From: Candidatus Mycobacterium wuenschmannii
GTDB taxonomy: Bacteria; Actinomycetota; Actinomycetes; Mycobacteriales; Mycobacteriaceae
Assembly (NCBI RefSeq): GCF_030252325.1
Contig: NZ_CP126981.1
Span: forward strand, 806,001 to 870,000
Length of the DNA: 64,000 nucleotides
Direction: 5' to 3'
The notes beneath the pieces were generated by a model that saw only the letters and a list, made by a program, of their open reading frames with translations, ran no database searches and was not told the origin of the DNA. Numbering within the stretch: the first letter of the stretch is position 1; every line of letters begins with the position of its first letter. Both the position numbers and the translations under genes were made by a program. Below are positions 35,713 through 43,126 of this stretch, in pieces.

Positions 35713-36381
35713 ATGCTTGCGCCACTGAAGTTCTGGGGTCGATCACGAAGCCCGCTGCTGGCCGGTCTGCCGCGCCGGTTGCCGGCCGCCCCGCGCAAGG
35801 CCGAGATCGAGGCCATCGCCGAGACCACGAACGCGATCGGGGCGCAGCCGCTGGCTCCGGAATATGACCTGCCCGACCGGTTCAGCCCGGCGGATGTGCG
35901 CTCACCGTCGTCCCAGGGCGATCTGTATGCCTACCTGGTAGCCGAGCGCGATCCGGACGTCGTGGTGGAATTCGGTTCCGCCTTTGGTGTTTCGGGAATG
36001 TACTTCGCTACCGCGCTCAGGCGGGGCAGGCTGTACTCGTTCGAAATCAACCCGGATTGGGCGGACATCGCCGAACGCAACATCGGCACGATCACCGACA
36101 GGTTCTCGCTCATTCGCGGTGCCTTCGAGGAGCATGTCGACGACCTCCCCGGCCCGATCGACATCGCGCTGGTCGACGGCATACACGACTACGACTTCGT
36201 GATGAGGCAGTGGGAGTTGCTGAAGCCCCGCATGTCACCGGGCGGCTTGGTGCTTTTCGACGACATCACCTACTGCGACGGTATGCGCGCGGCGTGGCGT
36301 GAGATCCGCGCCGATCAGATGGTGGCGGACTCCGTCGCTCGTTGGCACCGACTCGGAATCGTCGAGCTCACCGCGGCGTGA
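35713..36381 (+). CDS. Class I SAM-dependent methyltransferase
   Basis: This 222-residue protein has the SAM-binding motif VVEFGSAFGVSGMYF (about residues 80-94), an acidic residue after strand 2 (YSFEINPDW) and IALVDGIHDYDFVMRQWELL, as in the Methyltransf_24 group of sugar or small-molecule O-methyltransferases. ATG 35713 is preceded by AGGGAG. It is 46 bases after fadD25 and converges on a second methyltransferase across 6 bases. The place suggests O-methylation of a sugar or of a pyruvate carboxyl in the LOS glycan; this is inferred. Confidence 0.82.
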   Translation: MLAPLKFWGRSRSPLLAGLPRRLPAAPRKAEIEAIAETTNAIGAQPLAPEYDLPDRFSPADVRSPSSQGDLYAYLVAERDPDVVVEFGSAFGVSGMYFATALRRGRLYSFEINPDWADIAERNIGTITDRFSLIRGAFEEHVDDLPGPIDIALVDGIHDYDFVMRQWELLKPRMSPGGLVLFDDITYCDGMRAAWREIRADQMVADSVARWHRLGIVELTAA

Positions 36382-36387
36382 AACCGG

Positions 36388-36957
36388 TCACGGCAGCCGC
36401 GAGAAGACGAAAAGCCTTTGGCCGTGCCAGATTTCTTCGTGCAGACCCCGGAACCCGCGTTGGCTGAACATCAATCGGAACTCGTCCTCGCAGTAGCTGT
36501 TCAACCAGCCCGCCCGTAGCCGGCCGACGGATCCGGCCGCGCGCCGCGGCGAGTAGCGACCGCCTCGCGCGCAGGCGTAGGACAGCACAATGGTCGGCAC
36601 GAGTTCGGCCAACCAATCCAGCACGGTGGGCATGTCGCGCATGTACTCCAGGACTCCCATCAACACTGCGACGTCGTAGGCGTCGATAGCCAGCGCCGGT
36701 AGGGGTCGCACGTTCAGGTCGCAGACAATGGTGCCCGTGCCGCGCTCGACGATGTCCGACGGCGTGTAGGTGCACGACTCGTGCAGATGCCGCTCGAAAA
36801 TGCGGTTGCCGGCGCCGAACTCGATCACACGGCTGTCGACCGGTACCAGCGCGGCGGCCCGCTGGCTCCGAGACTCCCAGGACGCGAAAATGTTACGGGA
36901 GTCGGCCCATCGGCCGTAGTCCGTCTTCTGGCGCAATGTGGTGATGACTCTGGGCAT
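36388..36957 (-). CDS. Putative SAM-dependent methyltransferase at the end of the LOS operon
   Basis: This 189-residue protein has a degenerate class I methyltransferase pattern: VIEFGAGNRIFERHL (motif I), YTPSDIVERGTGTIVCDLN, then YDVAVLMGVLEYMRDMPTVLDWL (methyltransferase type 11-like). The ATG at 36957 shares one base with the stop of the pyruvyl transferase gene upstream. It is the last gene of the twelve-gene minus-strand operon. Its acceptor is unknown, with an LOS hydroxyl or carboxyl likely. Confidence 0.7.
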   Translation of the reverse strand: MPRVITTLRQKTDYGRWADSRNIFASWESRSQRAAALVPVDSRVIEFGAGNRIFERHLHESCTYTPSDIVERGTGTIVCDLNVRPLPALAIDAYDVAVLMGVLEYMRDMPTVLDWLAELVPTIVLSYACARGGRYSPRRAAGSVGRLRAGWLNSYCEDEFRLMFSQRGFRGLHEEIWHGQRLFVFSRLP

Positions 36958-38027
36958 CAGATACCTCGCTTGCTCGGTTGTTCGCTCGTGCTGTGCAGGC
37001 CGAGTTGGTCTGCGACGGTGGCGTATTGGTGGGTGAGTTGTTGTCTGAGGTGGGTGACGGCGTGGTGGGTGGTGGTTCGGATGTGGGTTGCGTTGTGCAG
37101 GGTGTGGTGGGTGTGGTCGAGCAGGGTGGTGGTGGTGAGTGTGTCGGTGCGTAGTAGTGCGCGTTGGTCGTTGATGGAGAGGGCGAAGTCGCGGCATTTG
37201 GGTTGGTATTCCAGGGATATGACGGGTGTGCTGGATAGTGCGGCGAGGATGCCGGCGTGGAGTCGGCTGACGATGGCCAGTGAGCAGCGGGCGAGTTCGT
37301 GGGCTGCGGTGGTGGCGTCGGTTGGGGCGATGATGGGGGCGTTGGTGCCGGCGAGTGCTTGTTCGGTCCAGCGGCGGTCGGCGCGATTCATCAGGATCCC
37401 CACGAACCGGTAACCCTCGGAGGCCAATTGGCGCACTGCGCCGGCTACGTGTTCGGCCACGGTTGCCGGATCCTGCCCCCACAGATCGTCGTCGCCGAAT
37501 CCGAGGTTGACGCCGATCAGGCCGTCCTCGGGAGCGATGTCGGGGGTGGGCAGCAGCAAGGCAGGGTCGCCCGCGACGGAGACGTCCAGGCCGGCGTCGG
37601 CGAGCAGTTCCGCGCTGCGCGGACCCCGCACCGACACGGTGCGGAACTCGGAAAGTATTGGCACCCAGCGCTTGAGCTCACCATTGTCCTGGACGTTCTG
37701 GCGCCGATCGAATGTCGGGTCTTCGACGCCGACCCCGATCGCGTAGCTGCCGTTGTGGCGGGTAAGAGCCTGCCCGCGGGTAACCAACCGCCGGAAGTAC
37801 TGCGTTCCCAACAGGGTGCCGCCGCCGACGACCTGGATGCTCTGTCGCAGTGAACGATTCATGCCGGTCACCGCCGCGCGCAATCGTTCGCCGGGGAATC
37901 GCGGCTGATCCAGCACAGTCGCCCCGGGCAGCTGCGCGCACACGGCGTCGTAGATCGCGTCGTCGCCGATATTGCCCATCCGTTGCCAACCCAGATAGGC
38001 GACCAATGGATCGCGGGGGCCCGTCAT
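36957..38027 (-). CDS. Polysaccharide pyruvyl transferase family protein 1
   Basis: This 356-residue protein has the family start GNIGDDAIYDAV (about residues 18-29), VVGGGTLLG, GVNLGFGDD and the C-terminal RLHAGILAALSSTPVISLEYQPKCRDF. The family transfers pyruvate from phosphoenolpyruvate onto sugars as a ketal, in line with 4,6-O-carboxyethylidene glucose of M. smegmatis LOS. A Thr/His-rich segment (from about residue 292) is encoded by DNA nearly identical to the paralogue at 38924-39988. The ends just beyond that tract differ (HSTSEQPSKRGI). ATG 38027 overlaps the stop of the glycosyltransferase gene upstream. Confidence 0.88.
   Translation of the reverse strand: MTGPRDPLVAYLGWQRMGNIGDDAIYDAVCAQLPGATVLDQPRFPGERLRAAVTGMNRSLRQSIQVVGGGTLLGTQYFRRLVTRGQALTRHNGSYAIGVGVEDPTFDRRQNVQDNGELKRWVPILSEFRTVSVRGPRSAELLADAGLDVSVAGDPALLLPTPDIAPEDGLIGVNLGFGDDDLWGQDPATVAEHVAGAVRQLASEGYRFVGILMNRADRRWTEQALAGTNAPIIAPTDATTAAHELARCSLAIVSRLHAGILAALSSTPVISLEYQPKCRDFALSINDQRALLRTDTLTTTTLLDHTHHTLHNATHIRTTTHHAVTHLRQQLTHQYATVADQLGLHSTSEQPSKRGI
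36997..37417 (-). repeat. 421-bp near-identical tract, copy A (pyruvyl transferase 1)
   Basis: This stretch matches 38961-39381 with about five differences in 421 bases counted by eye, while flanking parts of the two genes are clearly less similar. On the coding strand it is C/A-rich and poor in G, unlike the rest of the genes. A recent gene conversion or crossover between the paralogues is the simplest explanation. Confidence 0.85.
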
Positions 38028-38923
38028 TGCGACCGCACCGAGGGCGTGCTGGGCGGTGAGTAGTCCTGCAGGTACGACTTGGGTTGCAGGAACATCGGTA
38101 GCTGAAATCGCAGATCGGGCTTGAGCGCGGCCGGACCGATCGCCGACCAGAGACTCGAGGATGCTGTTCTGGACGGGCGAATCGCGAAATCCCGGTAGAG
38201 ATGCTCCCGGTACGGCAGGGCGGGCCCGAAAAGCTCATTGCCGGAGTGGTTTTCACCGGTATCCATGTGGTAGACGGCACCGGGAAACGGTAGGCCCGTG
38301 AGAGTTCGCCCATGCTTGCGCCAGTAGTCGTAGGCGTAGCCATGCTCGAGAATCTGCTCGAGGCGCTCGCCGAATGCCTCGGCGATGTCGCGCTGGGTGG
38401 AGGACACCGTCAGCTCGGCCGGGACCTCATACGCGTCGAACGGGATGATGAACGACGTTCCACACACCCGGTAGAAACGCCTGCGCAACCGGTAGGCGTT
38501 TCGCGCCCGCGAGTACACCCACCCGCGCTTCACCACCCAGCCGGTGTGACCCGGACGGTCGCGGACGAACGCCACCATGTCCCGATGCACGAAATCGTCG
38601 GCGTCGATCGGCATGACGTAGTCGGGTCGGCAATCCCGCGCGGCGATCAGACCTACCGCGTTCTTGGTGCCCTTGTCCCAGATGACCGGTGCCGGTCCGG
38701 TTCGCGGGCCGTGAACGTCGGACGGTGGCGGAAAGTCGACCTCGACGAAAACCGTCCGAGGCGGCATGGCGAATGACGGCCTGCGGTTACCCACCACGAA
38801 GGCGACGTAGTCGTTGCTGGTCTGCCGGGTCAACGACTCGAGGGTGTTCCGCAGCAGCGATTCCACCCGGCCGTAGTTCGCGGAGTTCTGTGGATGACGC
38901 AGCGTGGTGATGAACGCGAGCAT
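38024..38923 (-). CDS. GT-A fold glycosyltransferase of the LOS locus
   Basis: This 299-residue protein has a family-2-like nucleotide-sugar domain with the metal-binding DxD in MPIDADDFVHRDMV (about residues 105-118), preceded by GTKNAVGLIAARD. No membrane helix is seen. It is likely one of three enzymes that extend the trehalose core; donor and linkage cannot be read. ATG 38923 directly follows the stop of the second pyruvyl transferase gene, and its own stop overlaps the first. The alternation glycosyltransferase-pyruvyl transferase twice over suggests duplication of a two-gene module, although the two glycosyltransferases are not close relatives. Confidence 0.78.
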   Translation of the reverse strand: MLAFITTLRHPQNSANYGRVESLLRNTLESLTRQTSNDYVAFVVGNRRPSFAMPPRTVFVEVDFPPPSDVHGPRTGPAPVIWDKGTKNAVGLIAARDCRPDYVMPIDADDFVHRDMVAFVRDRPGHTGWVVKRGWVYSRARNAYRLRRRFYRVCGTSFIIPFDAYEVPAELTVSSTQRDIAEAFGERLEQILEHGYAYDYWRKHGRTLTGLPFPGAVYHMDTGENHSGNELFGPALPYREHLYRDFAIRPSRTASSSLWSAIGPAALKPDLRFQLPMFLQPKSYLQDYSPPSTPSVRSQ

Positions 38924-39988
38924 TCAGTGCCCCTCTGTGAGCTGGCCGGTCGGCCTTCGAAGGCCGAGTTGGTCTGCGACGGTGGCGTATTGGTGGGTGA
39001 GTTGTTGTCTGAGGTGGGTGACGGCGTGGTGGGTGGTGGTTCGGATGTGGGTTGCGTTGTGCAGGGTGTGGTGGGTGTGGTCGAGCAGGGTGGTGGTGGT
39101 GAGTGTGTCGGTGCGTAGTAGTGCGCGTTCGTCGTTGATGGAGAGGGCGAAGTCGCGGCATTTGGGTTGGTATTCCAGGGATATGACGGGTGTGCTGGAT
39201 AGTGCGGCGAGGATGCCGGCGTGGAGTCGGCTGACGATGGCCAGTGAGCACCGGCCGAGTTCGTGGGCTGCGGTGGTGGCGTCGGGTGGGGCGATGATGG
39301 GGGCGTTGGTGCCGGCGAGTGCTTGTTCGGTCCAGCGGCGGTCGGCGCGGTTCATCAGGATCCCCACGAACCGGTAACCCTGTAACGCCAAATGTGTTGT
39401 CGCCCCGCATAGGTGCGCCGCGACGGCTTCGGGGTCGCGGCCCCAGAGGTCGTCGCCGAATCCGAGGTTGACGCCGATCAGGCCGTCCTCGGGGGAGATG
39501 TCGGGGGTGGGCAGCAGCAGGGCCGGGTCGCCGGCGACGGAGACGTCCAGGCCGGCGTCGGCGAGCAGTTCCGCGCTGCGCGGACCGCGCACCGAAACCG
39601 TGTGAAAGTCCCGGAGCACCGGTAGCCAACGTTTCAATTCGCCCTTGCCCGAGCCACTGCGCCGGCCGACGAAGCTGGGATCCTCGACACCGACCCCGAT
39701 CGCGTAGCTGCCGTTGCGGCGAGTGAGGGCTTGCCCGCGGGTGACCATCCGGCGCCAGTGCCGGCGCCCGATCAACGTGCCGCCGCCGACGACCTGGATG
39801 CTGTCTCGCAGCGAGCGGTTCAATCCTGTTGTCGCGGCGCGTAATCGCTCGCCGGGGAATCGCGGCTGATCCAGCACGGTCGCCCCGGGCAGCTGGGCGC
39901 ACACCGCGTCGTAGATCGCGTCGTCGCCGATGTTGCCCATCCCGTGCCAACCCAGATAGGCGACCGAGGCGTCGCTGCGCCGCGTCAT
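38924..39988 (-). CDS. Polysaccharide pyruvyl transferase family protein 2
   Basis: This 354-residue paralogue of the protein encoded at 36957-38027 has the same motifs (GNIGDDAIYDAV, VVGGGTLIG, RLHAGILAALSSTPVISLEYQPK). The two proteins agree strongly except in the middle (about residues 70-130 and 180-215). The two enzymes probably pyruvylate two different glucose residues. ATG 39988 is chosen because the next gene's stop overlaps it (ATGA); a longer in-frame start would run into that gene. The end (RRPTGQLTEGH) differs from the paralogue. Confidence 0.88.
   Translation of the reverse strand: MTRRSDASVAYLGWHGMGNIGDDAIYDAVCAQLPGATVLDQPRFPGERLRAATTGLNRSLRDSIQVVGGGTLIGRRHWRRMVTRGQALTRRNGSYAIGVGVEDPSFVGRRSGSGKGELKRWLPVLRDFHTVSVRGPRSAELLADAGLDVSVAGDPALLLPTPDISPEDGLIGVNLGFGDDLWGRDPEAVAAHLCGATTHLALQGYRFVGILMNRADRRWTEQALAGTNAPIIAPPDATTAAHELGRCSLAIVSRLHAGILAALSSTPVISLEYQPKCRDFALSINDERALLRTDTLTTTTLLDHTHHTLHNATHIRTTTHHAVTHLRQQLTHQYATVADQLGLRRPTGQLTEGH
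38961..39381 (-). repeat. 421-bp near-identical tract, copy B (pyruvyl transferase 2)
   Basis: This is the second copy of the tract at 36997-37417, in the same orientation, 1964 bases away. Both edges fall inside the coding regions: after LGL near the C-terminus and within the shared segment GYRFVGILMN. A further well-conserved block (about 39460-39600) lies beyond a divergent gap. Confidence 0.85.
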
Positions 39989-40854
39989 GCGATGGGCTCC
40001 AACGGTTGCGGTCGGAGCGGCGTCCGCCCGCCGGCGACAAACCGCGCCATCCCGTGCTTGCGGATCAGGTACCGGGTCGCGGTGCTCTCCCATTTCCGCC
40101 GGTTCTTGCCGCGGACGTCGATGTGGTGGTGGATGACCCGGATGCTTGGATCAAATTGTCTGCCAATGCCTTTGGCGTCCAGCCGGATGGCCAGATCCTG
40201 CGCCTCGTGCGAACGCAGGGCGGGATCGTAGCCGCCGACGAGCGCGAACACGTCAGAGTGGACGAGCAGATTGCCTTCGTGCAGCCAATAAGCGCGTCGC
40301 GGGATCGGCTCGTCCAGCAGGCGAGGCCAGCCTGGGGCGATCGGGCCGGCCACCCGTTGCACCGCGCCGGCGAGCCGCGGCTTGTCGCGCCAGTGGTCGA
40401 CCAACCTGGGCACGTTCGAGGTGAAATTTCCCCACAACGAGAAGGCCGCCCCGTAATTGCAGTACTCCTGGCTGCCGTCGAGACGGCTGACCAGACCGCC
40501 GATCATCCCGATGCCGTGGCGCAGATAGCGTCCGGCGATCTCGCGGGCCACCGCCGGAGTGTCGGCCGTGGTCATCTCCATGTCCGCGTCGACGAAATGA
40601 ATGAGTGTCCCGCTGTCCACGTGGTCGATGATCTGGTTGCGATTCGCTCCCGCCCCACGGTTTTCCGGGCTGCGCACGAACCGCACGTCGTCGCCGAATT
40701 CGGCCACGACATCGACGCTGTCGTCGGTGGAGGCGTCGTCGAGGACGAAGATGGCGTCGTAGTGCTGGGCCAGCAGTTGCGGAATGAGTTCGCGCAGATG
40801 CCTTCCCATGTTGTAGTTGGGTATCGCGGCGACCACGGGCGGGTACGTGGTCAT
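39985..40854 (-). CDS. Family 2 glycosyltransferase of the LOS locus
   Basis: This 289-residue GT2 enzyme starts MTTYPPVVAAIPNYNMGRHL and has the nucleotide-binding DDASTDDS (about 40-47), the DxD in HFVDADMEM (about 91-93) and a later acidic region SHEAQDLAIRLDAKG consistent with the catalytic base motif. It should add a hexose to the LOS glycan on the cytosolic side. Both neighbours overlap by four bases. Confidence 0.87.
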   Translation of the reverse strand: MTTYPPVVAAIPNYNMGRHLRELIPQLLAQHYDAIFVLDDASTDDSVDVVAEFGDDVRFVRSPENRGAGANRNQIIDHVDSGTLIHFVDADMEMTTADTPAVAREIAGRYLRHGIGMIGGLVSRLDGSQEYCNYGAAFSLWGNFTSNVPRLVDHWRDKPRLAGAVQRVAGPIAPGWPRLLDEPIPRRAYWLHEGNLLVHSDVFALVGGYDPALRSHEAQDLAIRLDAKGIGRQFDPSIRVIHHHIDVRGKNRRKWESTATRYLIRKHGMARFVAGGRTPLRPQPLEPIA

Positions 40855-42329
40855 CCTGCCGGCACCAGGTCCGTCAGCGCGGCCAGAATCGACTGCACCG
40901 TGTTGTCGATGACCGTCGACTGGAAACCGCCCAGGAGTTGGTCGATCGCGAAATCGGCGGCTACCGGCAGCAGCAGCGCCTCGATCGGGTTGTCCAGGTT
41001 GTCCATGATCAGGCTGAGGTTGTATTCGGGGACGCTGATCAGCACGGCCTGCAGGATGTCTTCGGTCGCGGTGAAGCCGGACTGCAGGGCCGCACCGATA
41101 TCCGACAGGGCGTCGCCGAAGTCGGCAGGCAAGGCCGAGAGCGCCGTCGGGTCGCTGAGGAGCGTGTTCAGGGCCGCCAGCATCGCGTCGGGATCGAACA
41201 GGGTGGTGCCCGACGTCATCGACGACGAGTCGGCCAGGCCGGAGAACAGCGAATCCAGCGACAGCGACACCGGATTGGGTCCGGTGCCGGTGAAATCGCC
41301 GATGAAATCCTCGATTCCGGTCTGGGTGCCGGCGAGCAACAGTGCCGGAAGTTTTTCGAAGTCGGCGAGGCTGGGCAGGAGGCCGAACTCGGTGGGCAGG
41401 TTCGCCGGGGCGGTCGACCAGCCGTACTCCGGATCGCCGTAGCCCAGGTTCACCAGCGCGGTGAGATTGGGCTGGAACAGATCAGCCAACGGGTTACCGA
41501 TGATCGGCACCTCCCGCAGCGGATCAAGGAGCGGCAGGTTATCCACCGGGATGATGTAGTAGTCGGTGAGGCCGCCCGTCGTGTCCAGCGGAATCGCCTG
41601 TGCGACTTGCTCGGCCGTGAGGGTGTCGTAGTCGAAGTGGGTGTCGCTCATGAACGCGTTGAGGACGGACAAGAAATTCAACGGGTAACGGGGGAAGTCT
41701 GCCCACGTGTCGTATTCCATCGTGTAGATGGTGGTCGCGTAGTCGTCGGCGGGCGTGGCACCGGAAAAGTCGATTCCCAAGCTGGGCAGGTCCAGGCCGG
41801 AAAAGCGTTCGAACAGGCCGCCGTTGGGGTTCATCAGATCGCCGATCAACACGAAGTTGACATCGGAACTGGGCACTCCCTGCGCCGCCAGTTGGTCCAT
41901 CTCGAGCGACGCGATGATCGCGCTCTGCGAGTAGCCGAACACCCCGACCGGGGTGCCGGCATCGAGGTAGGGCTGCAGCGCGGCGGACAGGTTGCCGAGC
42001 CCTTGGGACACCGAGTCATTCAGGGTCAGCCCGTCCGGGCTCAGCGGGTAGAACTCCTCGGGGGTGTAAAGGGCCGTCGGGTCGGCGGTGGGGAATGTCG
42101 GTTGCCCGTCGAATAGCGCCGTCGCCGGAAAGAACAGACTCTGGACCGTGTCGACCCAGCCGTCGTCCGGAAGTGGCATGCCGGTCCCGCCCATGACCAG
42201 GAACGGCAGGATCCCGTCGTCGTCCCCGTGCGCGGACGGGGGAGTCAGCACGGTGGTGAGTGCCAGCAGAGCCGCGCCGGTGGCCGCTGCCAGTCCGACC
42301 CGCCCTCGGTGCACCGCGCGATCGCGCAT
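40851..42329 (-). CDS. Secreted PE-PPE-domain acyltransferase (Chp-like)
   Basis: This 492-residue protein has a signal peptide (about 1-33, cleavage near AHG) and a PE-PPE alpha/beta-hydrolase domain with the nucleophile in GYSQSAIIA. Chp1 and Chp2 of M. tuberculosis (sulfolipid and polyacyltrehalose pathways) have this layout. They carry out the final acyl transfer between trehalose esters outside the membrane, next to sap and mmpL genes, as here. ATG 42329 is chosen for the strong AAGGAG with 6-base spacing; ATG 42362, overlapping the sap stop, would add 11 residues before the signal peptide. A role in final LOS acylation is inferred. Confidence 0.82.
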   Translation of the reverse strand: MRDRAVHRGRVGLAAATGAALLALTTVLTPPSAHGDDDGILPFLVMGGTGMPLPDDGWVDTVQSLFFPATALFDGQPTFPTADPTALYTPEEFYPLSPDGLTLNDSVSQGLGNLSAALQPYLDAGTPVGVFGYSQSAIIASLEMDQLAAQGVPSSDVNFVLIGDLMNPNGGLFERFSGLDLPSLGIDFSGATPADDYATTIYTMEYDTWADFPRYPLNFLSVLNAFMSDTHFDYDTLTAEQVAQAIPLDTTGGLTDYYIIPVDNLPLLDPLREVPIIGNPLADLFQPNLTALVNLGYGDPEYGWSTAPANLPTEFGLLPSLADFEKLPALLLAGTQTGIEDFIGDFTGTGPNPVSLSLDSLFSGLADSSSMTSGTTLFDPDAMLAALNTLLSDPTALSALPADFGDALSDIGAALQSGFTATEDILQAVLISVPEYNLSLIMDNLDNPIEALLLPVAADFAIDQLLGGFQSTVIDNTVQSILAALTDLVPAG

Positions 42330-42361
42330 GGCCGTCTCCTTGTTGTTGCCGCCGTTTGACA

Positions 42362-43126
42362 TCACAGGTCGCTCAGTCCTTTCGCGAGCATCATGGCGCC
42401 GAAAGCGCTCAGCAGGACCGCGAAAATCGGTCGACGGCGGGCGCACAACCAGCCGTGCATCCCCATGACGACCACCCGGGTCTTCGCCGGGGCGATGACG
42501 TAGGCGATGAGCGGAATCTCGGTGATGGTGTAGGCCACCAGGGTGAAGACGAGCGCGGCCGCGACCTGTGTGCCGACCGCGGCCCCGGAGGCGAGAATGA
42601 CGAGCATCGCCCCCCAGAACTCCAGCAGCTGTGTCGATGTGCACAGTCCGGCGACGAAAGGCATCCCGAGCGACTTGCCCTCGAGCACGGCCGTCCAGGA
42701 CAGCCGCGGAAGTGTCAAGCGGGACAACCCTTTCGACGGTTCGCACGGTTCGCACGGTTCGCACGGCTCCAACGGCTGCGGGAGCGGCTCGCCGGCGGGC
42801 AGCAGCGCGTACGCGGTCTGGCGTACCGGACGGGGCCGCACCAGCATCGCCGCCGCCGAGATCGCGAGGATTCCGAGGACGATCTGGGTGGGCGGAACCG
42901 CGGGATGCGTTGCGACCGAATGAACCAGTCGGACCACGGGAATCAGGAAGTCGTGCAAGAGAAACAAGGCGGCCAGGGCGGCGCCGAGACCGGTGGCCAT
43001 CAACCCACACCAATAGGCCAGCAGATTCGACAGCGGTCGTGGACGCGATATCAACAGGGCCATGATCCCGATCCGGACCGGATCCTGGGCGGCGACGATT
43101 CCGAACAGCAGCACGGCGCTCCACAT
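42362..43126 (-). CDS. Sap/GAP-like integral membrane protein
   Basis: This 254-residue protein has about six membrane helices (first at 2-24, last near 235-250) and a central cytosolic loop. It resembles the mycobacterial GAP/Sap family, whose members assist export of glycopeptidolipids (Gap) or sulfolipid-1 (Sap) with MmpL proteins. The order chp-sap-mmpL in one operon matches the sulfolipid locus. The loop contains a repeated EPC motif encoded by 9-bp repeats. The ATG at 43126 shares one base with the stop of the glycosyltransferase gene upstream. Confidence 0.8.
   Translation of the reverse strand: MWSAVLLFGIVAAQDPVRIGIMALLISRPRPLSNLLAYWCGLMATGLGAALAALFLLHDFLIPVVRLVHSVATHPAVPPTQIVLGILAISAAAMLVRPRPVRQTAYALLPAGEPLPQPLEPCEPCEPCEPSKGLSRLTLPRLSWTAVLEGKSLGMPFVAGLCTSTQLLEFWGAMLVILASGAAVGTQVAAALVFTLVAYTITEIPLIAYVIAPAKTRVVVMGMHGWLCARRRPIFAVLLSAFGAMMLAKGLSDL
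42736..42780. repeat. 9-bp tandem repeat inside the sap-like gene
   Basis: The unit ACGGTTCGC occurs three times (42736-42762), followed by two diverged units (ACGGCTCCA, ACGGCTGCG). In the gene it encodes the run EPCEPCEPCEPS in the cytosolic loop between helices. The unit length keeps the frame, so slippage would change the number of Glu-Pro-Cys units rather than switch the gene off. Confidence 0.8.

Noticed and set aside
36997..39381. A mobile element carrying the near-identical pyruvyl transferase tracts
   Set aside because: No transposase, terminal inverted repeats or target duplication is present; the tracts are inside coding regions with intact frames, so gene conversion explains them better.
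38924..40093. A longer pyruvyl transferase 2 starting upstream of 39988
   Set aside because: The extension overlaps the glycosyltransferase gene and has shadow-frame composition; the ATG at 39988 overlaps that gene's stop by four bases as elsewhere in the operon.
42330..43124. A giant protein formed by extending the Chp-like gene across the Sap-like gene
   Set aside because: The extra sequence is an Arg/Gly/Pro-rich shadow of the Sap-like gene; the real start has a clear ribosome-binding site and begins a signal peptide.
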